Shown one piece after another: positions 48,732-56,582 of a stretch of DNA of 64,000 bases. Under the pieces are notes generated by a model. It was given only the letters and a program-made list of their open reading frames with translations, ran no database searches and was not told the DNA's origin. Position numbers and translations under genes: made by a program. Positions within the stretch are counted from its first letter, which is position 1, and each line of letters begins with the position of its first letter. This stretch comes from Aquificota bacterium (GTDB taxonomy: Bacteria; Aquificota; Aquificia; Aquificales; Aquificaceae), in the NCBI GenBank assembly GCA_018771605.1, contig CP076324.1:124001-188000 (forward strand). The letters run 5' to 3'.

Positions 48732-49555
48732 TCTACCTTTAGCCACACATATCCATTTTCTATCCTCGTATGCACAGGAACCAACTGTACATAGTTGGCA
48801 GTAAGACACTCACCCGAAGTTATACTGTACTCGAAGTTATGCCAAGGGCATATTAAAATACCCTCTTTTGTAAGCTCTCCATCGTGAAGTGGAAGACCCT
48901 GGTGTGCACAGGAGTTTCTGTAAGCATAAAGTTTCCCTTCCCAGAGTACTAATATCACATCAGCCTTTTCGTGCAAGAACCTGTACACACGACCCTCTAT
49001 TAGCTCGCTAACATTAAAGGCTTTCACATAACCTTCTTTTTTTTGAGAAAATTCAATAAAGGCTTCTACGGGAGTGTCCTTTGCAAGCTCCACCCTCTCA
49101 ATGCTTGGAACAAAAGACTGAACCGCCTCAAGTATGGTCTGTTGGAGTGTAAAAGAAACCTGTGAACAGCCGGTGCATGCTCCTTTTAGCCTTACATAAA
49201 GCGTTTTCTCCTTAAGGTCAACGAACTCCACATCCCCACCGTGAGACCTTATGTAAGGTTTTATAAGCTCAAGAGCTTTGATAGCTTTAGTCCTGTCATC
49301 TTCTCTGATTAAACCGTGCTTTAGGAAAAGGCTATAGACCTCTGGCTCTTTCACAGCTTTTAATAGTAGCTCCTTACCTATAGGCTCCTCCTTCATAAGC
49401 CTGACAAGTTTAACTAAGGCTATTTTTGTGAACTCCTCAATGCTCTTTACGAGTTCCCCTACGATCTCTCTTTTTTCATCTTCAAACTCTCTAACCTTTT
49501 TAAGAAGTTCGTCTATCCTCTCTGCCAGTTTTTCAAAGCTAAGTTCTTCCGTCAT
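48728..49555 (-). CDS. NifU-domain / Rieske ferredoxin fusion
   Basis: 275 aa. After an N-terminal coiled-coil-like region (FEKLAERIDELLKKVREFED), a NifU C-terminal domain appears: ALELIKPYIRSHGGDVEFVD and GACTGCSQVSFTLQQTI, with the CxxC. The C-terminal ~100 residues are Rieske-type: CAHQGLPLHDGELT and CPWHNFEYSITSGEC, giving C-x-H and C-x2-H ligands. Such proteins are found beside group 2a hydrogenases and may serve in FeS assembly or electron transfer from the enzyme. It overlaps NHL and TPR genes. Confidence 0.85.
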   Translation of the reverse strand: MTEELSFEKLAERIDELLKKVREFEDEKREIVGELVKSIEEFTKIALVKLVRLMKEEPIGKELLLKAVKEPEVYSLFLKHGLIREDDRTKAIKALELIKPYIRSHGGDVEFVDLKEKTLYVRLKGACTGCSQVSFTLQQTILEAVQSFVPSIERVELAKDTPVEAFIEFSQKKEGYVKAFNVSELIEGRVYRFLHEKADVILVLWEGKLYAYRNSCAHQGLPLHDGELTKEGILICPWHNFEYSITSGECLTANYVQLVPVHTRIENGYVWLKVE

Positions 49556-50720
49556 AGCGAGCCTCCATGAGCGTTTGTATCTCTTCCAATATCTCCCTTA
49601 TACCGGTCATTTCCTCTTCCATGCCGTACTTATTGAAAATACCAAAAGCCTCCGTAAGATGTTCTTTTGCTTCCGATAGCTTGCCTAAGTGTGCCAGAGC
49701 GTTGCCCATGTTGGCTAAAGTGCGCGCGTAGCCTATTTCATCTTTAACCTCTCTGCGATAGTTTAGCACCTCTCGGTATAGCTCAATGGCTTGCAGAAGA
49801 TTTTTTGAAGGATTAGCCGTAGGCAGATACTGTAGTGCGTTAGCATAGTTCATGGTGGTGCTTGCCCATTCCTTAGGATACTTTTCCTTGGTAAACACTT
49901 TGAGTGCATTTTTAAGGCACTGTACTCCGTAAGCTAACCTGACCTGATCCTCAATATCACTGACGCCTGTGGATAGGTAAGCAAGCCCCATATTGTTGTT
50001 TATTAAAGCGTACATGTAAGGATCTCTGTCTAAGGTAAAGAAGTTAAGAGCTTCCCAATAATGTTTTACAGCTTCTGGTAGGTTTCCCATGGAGGAGTAA
50101 GCGTTCCCAAGATTAAAGTGAAGGTCCGCTTTTAAGAAGTCTGCACCCGTTTGGGATAATCTTTCTATCAGCTCTTCAAGGAGTGCAACTGTGGCGTAGT
50201 TTATACCTCTGTGTTCCATTAGCAACTTTGCCTTTTTGAGAAGTAGGTTTGCAGAAAAAAGAGGGGATGAGTTTTTTATAAGTTTTATTGCGCTATCAAG
50301 CAGTAAAAGAGCGTCTTCTATCTTTCCCTTTTTCTCAAGCACTTGCGCTCTTCTCCACAGCACCAGTGCGTTCAAGTCATCTCTACCCAAGTCTCTGATA
50401 TCAAAGTCATCAGAAAACAAAATGTCAAGCATATATGAAAGCACATCGTCCCTTAGCACCTGCTTGTGTCCAGTAAGAAGGGATAAGTTATAGTTTTTTA
50501 CATCTTCTTCCTGAATGTTTGAAAGGCAGGCAAAAGCTAATTCCCAGTTTCCATCCTTCACCGCTGAAAGGATCTCCCATTCAGGTGGTAGTTTTTCAAA
50601 CTTCAGTATGAGAATAGAGTCCACATACTCCTTCCACCCATTCCAGTAAGGAAGTATAAGGAAATCAAAGGGAAAGGGGAATATGCCTACGGGTTGAGGG
50701 AAAACTTCTCTCCAATTCAT
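49539..50720 (-). CDS. Tetratricopeptide-repeat protein of the hydrogenase operon
   Basis: 393 aa from ATG 50720 (SD GGGAGG nine bases away; a second ATG at 50729 is too close). Helical repeats such as AQVLEKKGKIEDALLLLDSA, HFNLGNAYSSMGNLPEAVKHY, NNMGLAYLSTGVSDIEDQ and TLANMGNALAHLGKLSEAKEHL have the TPR pattern. The first ~130 residues are different and Trp-rich. A scaffold or maturation helper is likely. Its ATG overlaps the upstream small gene's TGA. Confidence 0.83.
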   Translation of the reverse strand: MNWREVFPQPVGIFPFPFDFLILPYWNGWKEYVDSILILKFEKLPPEWEILSAVKDGNWELAFACLSNIQEEDVKNYNLSLLTGHKQVLRDDVLSYMLDILFSDDFDIRDLGRDDLNALVLWRRAQVLEKKGKIEDALLLLDSAIKLIKNSSPLFSANLLLKKAKLLMEHRGINYATVALLEELIERLSQTGADFLKADLHFNLGNAYSSMGNLPEAVKHYWEALNFFTLDRDPYMYALINNNMGLAYLSTGVSDIEDQVRLAYGVQCLKNALKVFTKEKYPKEWASTTMNYANALQYLPTANPSKNLLQAIELYREVLNYRREVKDEIGYARTLANMGNALAHLGKLSEAKEHLTEAFGIFNKYGMEEEMTGIREILEEIQTLMEARYDGRT

Positions 50721-50938
50721 CAACAACATCCTCCCAAGCCATCGTTAGGGTAGGGAATATCTCTGTTTGCACACCTTTTTATGTAGTTTGCTGCCATCTG
50801 AGCCTTTTCCTTAGTGAAGTACCTTCCCACTTCGTACCTTACAGAAGAATCTTTAAAAAGGACCTCTATAAAAACGCTCCATTGTCCATCTTTTTCTTCT
50901 ACAAAGGTTTCCGCAAGAAGTGCTTTTTCCTTAAACAT
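50720..50938 (-). CDS. Small protein of the hydrogenase operon, unknown
   Basis: 72 aa: FKEKALLAETFVEEKDGQWS then VLFKDSSVRYEVGRYFTKEK and a C-terminal GLGGCC. The gene lies 11 bp after the protease gene and overlaps the TPR start. The central part looks like a small alpha/beta domain; the terminal CC could bind metal. Family not recognised. Operon position is the only clue to function. Confidence 0.65.
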   Translation of the reverse strand: MFKEKALLAETFVEEKDGQWSVFIEVLFKDSSVRYEVGRYFTKEKAQMAANYIKRCANRDIPYPNDGLGGCC

Positions 50939-50949
50939 GATAACCTCCT

Positions 50950-51708
50950 TCAGAGAAGGGACACCACTAGTCCGTTCTCTTCACTATTCCACACTGCCTT
51001 TTTCTTACCAAAAGGTATGCCGGGAGGAAGTAGCTCCCACACAAGGACAGCTCTATCACCGTTTTTATTTATCCTCTTGAAAAGCAAGCCACCTTGCATA
51101 TCTGTAGGTAGAGGAAATATGGTAAATTGCATACCTTTTGGGACCACTATAACGCTCATGCAACTACTAAAATAAGTTTCTGCTACAATCGCAGGAACCA
51201 AAAGATACCCATCTTCTCTGAGTTCTACCTCAAAAACACCACCTCCCTCTATGTTGTGTTCTTTCATTATGTACTCTGCAAGCTCTTTCATGGCGTTTTC
51301 TACCTCCTCAGACAAAGCCTCTCCTATTCCAAAGTTCTTACCTTCAATGAGGTACACACTTATTCTCTTTGGATAGTTTCCGTTCAAGAGGTGCTTAGCT
51401 AAAGCTATTGCGTGATACCATTTTATTGAATGTAGGTTAGCTTCTTCTTGAGAAGGCAGTTCTTCCACTTCTTCAGCAGGCACCCTAAAAACTGTGCCGG
51501 GTTTTTCTCCCGTATAGCAAGCGTCTACTATCACCACCTCATCAGCACTTTCCATGTGAAAAGCTACATCTATGCCAGATGTTCCACCATCTACGAGTTT
51601 TACATGCGGGGGAAGCCCGCGCTCCCAAAGGTATCTTATAAGGCGCGGACCCACCCCGTCATCACCGCGTATAGGATTTCCACAGCCCACTATAACTATT
51701 TTCCTCAT
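50950..51708 (-). CDS. Hydrogenase maturation endopeptidase with C-terminal extension
   Basis: 252 aa. N-terminal ~150 residues are the HyaD/HupD protease fold: IVIVGCGNPIRGDDGVGPRL, LVDGGTSGID, EVVIVDACYTGEKPGTV and the HSIKWYHAIALA region, providing the Glu/Asp/His-type Ni ligands. It removes the C-terminal peptide of the large subunit after nickel insertion. An additional ~95 residues (GVFEVELREDGYLLVPAIVA onward) are not part of ordinary proteases and are unassigned. It overlaps the large-subunit gene by 4 bp. Confidence 0.88.
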   Translation of the reverse strand: MRKIVIVGCGNPIRGDDGVGPRLIRYLWERGLPPHVKLVDGGTSGIDVAFHMESADEVVIVDACYTGEKPGTVFRVPAEEVEELPSQEEANLHSIKWYHAIALAKHLLNGNYPKRISVYLIEGKNFGIGEALSEEVENAMKELAEYIMKEHNIEGGGVFEVELREDGYLLVPAIVAETYFSSCMSVIVVPKGMQFTIFPLPTDMQGGLLFKRINKNGDRAVLVWELLPPGIPFGKKKAVWNSEENGLVVSLL

Positions 51709-53339
51709 TTGAAGGTACCGAGTTTGTACCTTGCCAGCTCTTTACCGCGCTTTCTGTCATAAACATGAACAGTGCAGACAAGACATGAGTCAAAGCTTCT
51801 CGCCACATGAGCCACCTCTATGGGGTCTTCTGGGTTCTTTATTGGAGCGCCTACTATAGCCTTCTCTATTGGACCCATCTGTCCCTTGGAATCTCTGGGT
51901 CCTATGTTCCACGCGGTAGGAGTTACTATCTGATAGTTCTTTATTTTACCGTTCTCTATCACTATCCAGTCCTGCAAAGCTCCTCTTGCTGCCTCAGTAC
52001 CTCCGTATCCTTTGCCTTCAGGTAGTTCTTTAGGCTTTTTATAAAACCTATCATCTTTGAAGTCCACCTTAGCAAGCCATTCTTTTACCCATTTGTAGTA
52101 CTTTACAGCTTCGTGCATCCTTGCCAGGACTCTTACCATAACGCTCGGTCCTATCTTGCTGACTATGTTTTTAAATAGTGGATCTATGCCGTGTTCTATG
52201 CGTCCTGCCGCTGGACATGCTGATTTTGCTTCTTCGTATCCTGCAACTACCTGTCTTGCCAAAGGTCCCGCTTCCAGAGGAACAGGCTTACCATCTATTA
52301 GGTACCTTGGTGATTTTGCCCATGAATACTTACCTTGTTTTTTAGCTACCTCCGGATCAAGAGGCACTGTCTCACCTTCCCATGGATGAAGCAAGGAAGA
52401 ACCTTCAAAGTAAGAATGTGTAATGTCTTCTCTCACATTCATTTGGTCAAAGACGTAATACTTACCGTTGTATACTACACCGGAAGGAGATTGCAACGCT
52501 TGATTCCTGCCTTCTATGGTGGATACTGGATAGAATTCCGGATCTATGTAACTGCCGCAGGCTAAAAAGGCATTCACTCCAGCTCCATACTTGTCAAGCC
52601 CGTTTTCAAGGCAGAACCTTATGAAAAGACCACAGTCAGAGTTTCTGTGACTTTCACTCTCGTCGAGCCACTTTAGAACATCGTCCCAGGTCTTATTTTC
52701 GAGCCACCTGTCTACGGAGCAACCGAGCCATACTTTCTCAAGCCATTCGGTTCTATAACGCTCAAGGAGTGCATAAGCCCTCGTTATATGGTCAAGCTGA
52801 GGAGCACACATGACACCTCCGGGAACCATAAAGCTGGAGTGCGGCCACTGACCACCAAACATGGCGTATACCTTTACAGGTAGGGCGGATATCTCAAGGC
52901 CTATCTTATAAGAAGTTCCTACAAAGGGTGCCCAACGCTTAACTACTTCATCGTAAAGCTTGCTCTTGGCGTAGTTTTTATTTACAAAATCTATAGCGAA
53001 TATGGCGTAGTACCATCTTGGAACGGACTGAAGTGTCTCACACGCTTGCGCTATATTCCTTATATGCCAGGCATTGGGTGGAACTTCCGTCCTCCAAGCG
53101 GTGTCTATAGCCTGACAGGCTTTATAGAGGTGGCTTCCTCCACATATACCGCAAACTCTGGGTGTGACTATAAGCCCTGCGAGAGGATCCTTTCCTCTAA
53201 GGATGATCTCAAAGCCCCTGAACATGACCGCCTCTACTTGAACATCTACAACATGCCCGTCCTCTACGAACACATCAGCCCTAACATCGCCCTCCAGCCT
53301 TGCCAGAGGGTCTATAACTAAGTGTTGCTTAGTAGCCAT
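51705..53339 (-). CDS. [NiFe] hydrogenase large subunit, Huc/HupL-like
   Basis: 544 aa from ATG 53339 (SD AGGAGGTGCG). N-terminal HLVIDPLARLEGDVRADV; L1 motif RVCGICGGSH (C63, C66); L2 motif DSCLVCTVH (C519, C522, H525). A 19-residue tail (VYDRKRGKELARYKLGTFK) follows H525 and would be cleaved by the adjacent protease. All four Ni-binding Cys are present, unlike the interrupted Hyf-like complex. The operon partners and DSCLVCTVH motif point to group 2a (Huc-type) uptake hydrogenases. No hyp accessory genes lie in the window. Confidence 0.93.
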   Translation of the reverse strand: MATKQHLVIDPLARLEGDVRADVFVEDGHVVDVQVEAVMFRGFEIILRGKDPLAGLIVTPRVCGICGGSHLYKACQAIDTAWRTEVPPNAWHIRNIAQACETLQSVPRWYYAIFAIDFVNKNYAKSKLYDEVVKRWAPFVGTSYKIGLEISALPVKVYAMFGGQWPHSSFMVPGGVMCAPQLDHITRAYALLERYRTEWLEKVWLGCSVDRWLENKTWDDVLKWLDESESHRNSDCGLFIRFCLENGLDKYGAGVNAFLACGSYIDPEFYPVSTIEGRNQALQSPSGVVYNGKYYVFDQMNVREDITHSYFEGSSLLHPWEGETVPLDPEVAKKQGKYSWAKSPRYLIDGKPVPLEAGPLARQVVAGYEEAKSACPAAGRIEHGIDPLFKNIVSKIGPSVMVRVLARMHEAVKYYKWVKEWLAKVDFKDDRFYKKPKELPEGKGYGGTEAARGALQDWIVIENGKIKNYQIVTPTAWNIGPRDSKGQMGPIEKAIVGAPIKNPEDPIEVAHVARSFDSCLVCTVHVYDRKRGKELARYKLGTFK

Positions 53340-53363
53340 GGTACGCACCTCCTTGTTTTTTTT

Positions 53364-54335
53364 TCAAACCACAAAAATGTCTTCGGTTGCCCACTTGGGT
53401 GCTGCTATTCTTGCAGTTACTGCGTGAAGCATGTATGTGAACTTGTCCACCTCGTAAACGGATTCTTTGGGCATAACTCCAGCAACTTTCTGCGTCTTGA
53501 ATATAGTGCCCGGAGCGAGGTCAAACCATGGGAAGGCAAACTCAGTACAACCTATGCAAGGATGTCCTGACCTTTGCTTTGAGCTAACGCCGTTCCAGAG
53601 TATCCTGTTGCAAGGTGCATGCGTTAACGGTCCCCTGCACCCAAGCTCGTAAAAGAGACACCCCTTCCTTGTGCCTTGTCCAAACTCCTCTGCTGATATT
53701 TTCCACTCGTGGAACTGAACCCTCGTACAACCTGTTTGAGAGAAGGTTTTAAAGAAGGTAAGGGGTCTTTGGTATTCGTCTAACTGTATGTCCTTAGCTC
53801 TTCCTACAGCTAAAGCAACTAGCACTTGCGTTATCCAGTCATAGTGAGCAGGACAGCCGGGTATGTTTATAACTGGCAGTCCACCCCTTGACACAAAGTG
53901 TTCACCCAGAAAGCCCCCCTTCTTTGTCTTGTGAAACTGAAGCCCAGTGGATTCTGTGGGATTCGGGGGTACAGCAGGTATGTTTCCATGACAAGCACAG
54001 TTTCCTACAGCTACCACATACTTTGCCACATGAGCAAGCTCATATACCCAGTCCTTCATGGGTCTTCCAGCAAACATGTTGTACCTGCCAGTCCCATTAG
54101 GTCCCAGAACTACCGTACCTTCAAAGACGAAGATGTCAAGGGGGATCTTTTCCGCGAGTATATCCTTTAAAAGTGCCTGAACCTGATTTCCCATCTCAAG
54201 CCCCGCAGACGGGTGCCAGAGTATCTCTATGCCAAAGTCAGTAACCAGGTCGCAGACAGAAGGGTACTCCGCATTTAAAAAGGACATGGTGTTGCCGTTG
54301 CAAGCACCACCGTGTAGCCATAGAACTGTAGCCAT
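53364..54335 (-). CDS. [NiFe] hydrogenase small subunit, Huc/HupS-like
   Basis: 323 aa from ATG 54335 (SD GGAGGTGCG). No Tat signal peptide, so the enzyme is cytoplasmic. The usual proximal-cluster CxxC reads ACNGNT (C12, N15). Other cluster ligands are in VGNCACHGNIPAV, IPGCPAHYDW, RKGCLFYELGCRGPLTHAPC and HPCIGC. In the mycobacterial Huc enzyme (group 2a) all three clusters are 3Fe-4S, and a missing proximal Cys fits that type. A dyad operator lies 50 bp upstream. Confidence 0.92.
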   Translation of the reverse strand: MATVLWLHGGACNGNTMSFLNAEYPSVCDLVTDFGIEILWHPSAGLEMGNQVQALLKDILAEKIPLDIFVFEGTVVLGPNGTGRYNMFAGRPMKDWVYELAHVAKYVVAVGNCACHGNIPAVPPNPTESTGLQFHKTKKGGFLGEHFVSRGGLPVINIPGCPAHYDWITQVLVALAVGRAKDIQLDEYQRPLTFFKTFSQTGCTRVQFHEWKISAEEFGQGTRKGCLFYELGCRGPLTHAPCNRILWNGVSSKQRSGHPCIGCTEFAFPWFDLAPGTIFKTQKVAGVMPKESVYEVDKFTYMLHAVTARIAAPKWATEDIFVV

Positions 54336-54384
54336 GATACGCACCTCCAAGCCATTTTTAAGAAAAAGATACCCATCTATTAAA

Positions 54385-54398
54385 TGAATGTCCATTCA
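54385..54398. promoter_or_regulatory. Dyad operator upstream of the hydrogenase operon
   Basis: TGAATGTCCATTCA, inverted repeat of TGAATG around a 2-bp centre; same core as the dyad at 46053-46064. On the minus strand it precedes the small-subunit start by 50 bp. A clear -35/-10 pair for the hydrogenase operon was not found. Confidence 0.5.
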
Positions 54399-54429
54399 AT
54401 TTACTTATACCCTCTATAAAAAAAACTTA

Positions 54430-54458
54430 TAGACAGCGAACGATTGTTCGTATATATT
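54430..54458 (+). promoter_or_regulatory. Promoter with spacer operator, DUF1641 genes
   Basis: TAGACA (54430-54435), 17 bp, TATATT (54453-54458). The dyad CGAACGATTGTTCG (54437-54450) fills the spacer. Start near 54465 gives a ~24-nt leader with AGGAGG before ATG 54489. A very similar promoter/dyad lies at 55439-55467. Confidence 0.65.
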
Positions 54459-54488
54459 TGTAAGAAAAATGGATTAAGGAGGTTAGCC

Positions 54489-54920
54489 ATGAGCCATCAC
54501 GAACCTATCCTTTTGGAAGGTTTAACGGTAGGTGAGGCAAAGGAACAGCTCAGCCAGCTTATAGACAAACTTGAGACAGTCAATTTTCTACTTTCCTCCC
54601 TTGAGGAGCTTATGCAGAGGACGCCATTCATTCTTGAATCCATAAGCTCTGAAGTTATACGCTTCAGAGAAAAGTTCAGGGAGTCAGAAGATGGTATAAA
54701 AGGCGTATTTGAGCTTGTTTATAGCCTTATGGAACTTTTGGAAAAAGAGAATATTGCCTCTCTGCTAAATGGTGTGCTTGAAGCTTACAAAGAGGTAAAA
54801 CAGCACGATTACAGAACGAGCATCACAGGCATAGTCAGGGCTATGACAGACCCAGATGTACAAAGAGCTTTAGCTTTTGTACTTCTTGCTCTCAAAAAGA
54901 TGGGAACTTCCATGAGGTGA
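54489..54920 (+). CDS. DUF1641 family protein 1
   Basis: 143 aa from ATG 54489 (SD AGGAGG). Mostly helical; LLEKENIASLLNGVLEAYKE and the family signature near the C-terminus, SITGIVRAMTDPDVQRALAFVLLALK. DUF1641 proteins are often coded beside sulfide:quinone oxidoreductases or formate dehydrogenases and are thought to assist membrane association or electron transfer; the function is not established. Here it is divergent from the hydrogenase genes and followed by a second family member 4 bp downstream. Confidence 0.8.
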   Translation: MSHHEPILLEGLTVGEAKEQLSQLIDKLETVNFLLSSLEELMQRTPFILESISSEVIRFREKFRESEDGIKGVFELVYSLMELLEKENIASLLNGVLEAYKEVKQHDYRTSITGIVRAMTDPDVQRALAFVLLALKKMGTSMR

Positions 54921-54924
54921 GGAC

Positions 54925-55383
54925 ATGAACAACGGTTATGTCTTTTTAAGAAGACCTGAAGACGAGCTTGTAGAAGCCTACTTTAAAAAAGACGAAAACA
55001 TAAGGCATCTTACCACTTTCCTAAACAGCATGGATGCTCTTGCTTACTTTGCGGAGATACTTCATGCGTATGTGGAGACAAGAGAAGACCTGAGAGTATA
55101 CATACATGAAACTAATAGGGAAGAGAGAGAAAAGTCTGTAAAGGCTGGGGCGGAGAAGTTAGACTTTTTAGTTAAGGAACTTATAGGAACCCTTGAGCTT
55201 GGTAATCTTGCAGACTTTGCAAGGGCTAACTATGAAGCTTACGAAGAGACAAAGAAAAACCCAAAGAGAGTTGGGCTATTTGGCATTTACAGGGAACTGA
55301 GGGATCCAGATGTACAGCTCGCTTTGGGTTTTGTATTTACACTTTTAAAACGTGTTGCTTACCTTTTCAAGGTCAAAGAATAA
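54925..55383 (+). CDS. DUF1641 family protein 2
   Basis: 152 aa, paralog of the preceding gene: LELGNLADFARANYEAYEET and GLFGIYRELRDPDVQLALGF followed by VFTLLKRVAYLF. Only the last helix is strongly hydrophobic. Its SD overlaps the upstream stop (GGTGAGGAC). Together the pair may form a heteromeric membrane-associated helper for the hydrogenase; this is inferred from position. Confidence 0.8.
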   Translation: MNNGYVFLRRPEDELVEAYFKKDENIRHLTTFLNSMDALAYFAEILHAYVETREDLRVYIHETNREEREKSVKAGAEKLDFLVKELIGTLELGNLADFARANYEAYEETKKNPKRVGLFGIYRELRDPDVQLALGFVFTLLKRVAYLFKVKE

Positions 55384-55423
55384 GTAAAGCAATCTCTTCC
55401 TTCCCTCCCTTTCTCTTTTTTTT

Positions 55424-55467
55424 ATGATATCTATCATATTGATTTACGAACGATTAATCGTTAATAT
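55424..55467 (+). promoter_or_regulatory. Orphan promoter with FNR-like box and dyad, cut off by insertion sequence B
   Basis: ATGATATCTATCAT (55424-55437) is an FNR-type dyad. TTGATT (55439-55444), 17 bp and TAATAT (55462-55467) form a promoter whose spacer holds AACGATTAATCGTT (55449-55462). The predicted start is at ~55474, and the insertion sequence begins at 55478. No gene of the cargo remains downstream. Confidence 0.6.
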
Positions 55468-55477
55468 TACTTTTATA

Positions 55478-56442
55478 CGCCGGGTGAGAAATTAGGCCTC
55501 AAGTTCACCCCTCCTATAATAGCTATATCCAATAGCATAAGCATATACATACACAAGCACACAAGTTAAAGTCCTCCACCCACTACCAGCATTGAAAAGC
55601 TTTATCTGACTTATAACACCTTCCACCACCTGCCTTTTTGCCCTCATCTCCCTACTACCACACACAATCACACCTTCACAACCCCTATAACCCCTATCTC
55701 CATACACCACACAACTCTCCACAAGCTTCCTAAACCATAAACTCCTTCTCTTCCTTTCCCTAAATGCCCTAACCTCATGCACACTTCCAAAGCTTATCCA
55801 CACATCATAAACTCTTCCCCACCTATCACATAACACCATCATCAACATGCCATACCTGACCTCCTCAAACTCCACTACCTTCCCATTGTCTCTCCGAACT
55901 ATCTTCCTTCTCCTCTTTGCCCACCATACCTTCCCTCTTACCCTCCTTATCTTCTGTGTCCTCGCCCTGTTTACATTGGCTATGTCCACTATGGTTCCAT
56001 CTATTACAAGTTCTATCTTCTTACCATACAAAAGCCTTGCTAAAATCATAAGCCTCAGCTTGTGAAGCTTGTATTCTCTCAATATCCTGTATACTCTCTT
56101 GAGTCTGTATCTTCTGAAGATATGCCATGATTGTATGGATGGGTCAATAAGTAGTTTAGCTAAGGTGAGGACTTTTGTATTGGTTATGTAGGAGAGTATA
56201 AAGATGGCTGCTATATGGATGTCTGTGAGTTTAGGCTTTCTGCCCGCTTTAGCTTTTGGCACATTAAGGAATGGCAAGGCATTTTCAAGGTCTTTTAGGA
56301 TTTGTTGGTAGATGCGTAGGTAAGGTGGTATAATTTCCATGGTAAAAACCTCCGATGGTTTTTAGGGCTACTATTATAGTAGCCCTGCTGTCTTTTTATT
56401 GATATGGAAAGTTTGGCTTAAAGGGAATTTCTCACCCGACGT
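55478..56442 (-). mobile_element. Insertion sequence copy B (965 bp)
   Basis: Same length, orientation and gene as copy A. Ends CGCCGGGTGAGAAATTAGGC and GGGAATTTCTCACCCGACGT; the right end differs from copy A by AG to GA. A few other substitutions are seen (for example at ~55594, ~55621 and 56216-56218). The small number of differences suggests recent duplication. Confidence 0.88.
55492..56340 (-). CDS. DDE transposase, copy B
   Basis: 282 aa, identical to copy A except one visible change near residue 42 (LTDIHIAA against LTDTHIAA). Presumed catalytic residues in LVIDGTIVDI, YGDRGYRG and VEGVISQIK are intact. SD GGAGGTTTTTACC precedes the ATG, and the same TATAAT-centred dyad lies upstream. 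Reading leftward, away from hyfE, it could transcribe toward the DUF1641 genes on the antisense strand. Confidence 0.88.
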   Translation of the reverse strand: MEIIPPYLRIYQQILKDLENALPFLNVPKAKAGRKPKLTDIHIAAIFILSYITNTKVLTLAKLLIDPSIQSWHIFRRYRLKRVYRILREYKLHKLRLMILARLLYGKKIELVIDGTIVDIANVNRARTQKIRRVRGKVWWAKRRRKIVRRDNGKVVEFEEVRYGMLMMVLCDRWGRVYDVWISFGSVHEVRAFRERKRRSLWFRKLVESCVVYGDRGYRGCEGVIVCGSREMRAKRQVVEGVISQIKLFNAGSGWRTLTCVLVYVYAYAIGYSYYRRGELEA

Positions 56443-56470
56443 ATGAGTTATATGTATAAGCCTTTATACA
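56443..56470. repeat. 28-bp direct repeat, right copy (target-site duplication)
   Basis: Identical to 35982-36009 and directly abutting the right end of insertion sequence B. It continues without a break into the hyfE 5' fragment. Confidence 0.9.
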
Positions 56471-56569
56471 GGATTCAAGCCTTTTGAGGGCGTTCATGGC
56501 TATGGCCGTGAGAAGTATGCCCATGGACAGGAAATCAATAAGGGAGTATGTTTGAATCCATTCCTTCAT
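56443..56569 (-). pseudogene. hyfE, 5' fragment
   Basis: ATG 56569 after SD AGGAGGTAAGGT. It codes MKEWIQTYSLIDFLSMGILL, then TAIAMNALKRLES and CIKAYTYNS, after which the frame enters the insertion sequence. This is the missing first helix of the HyfE-like protein whose remainder is at 35449-35981. It is too short for ordinary gene finders to report. Confidence 0.85.
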
Positions 56570-56582
56570 ACCTTACCTCCTA

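Larger units (their letters stand above)
36010..56442. mobile_element. 20.4-kb composite element bounded by two identical-type insertion sequences
   Basis: Two 965-bp insertion sequences in the same orientation (36010-36974 and 55478-56442) enclose 18.5 kb of genes for cell wall precursor synthesis, sulfate assimilation and a [NiFe] hydrogenase. The outer edges are flanked by an exact 28-bp direct repeat derived from hyfE, and removal of the element plus one repeat restores hyfE. The inner edges share no repeat. This is what transposition of the whole unit would leave. Recombination between pre-existing copies, or misjoined assembly at the repeats, are the alternatives. Confidence 0.78.

Noticed and set aside
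36010-56442. Simple misassembly joining two insertion sequences
   Set aside because: Two unrelated insertions each with its own duplication would leave repeats on the inner flanks too; only the outer flanks share the 28 bp. Not excluded without reads, but less likely.
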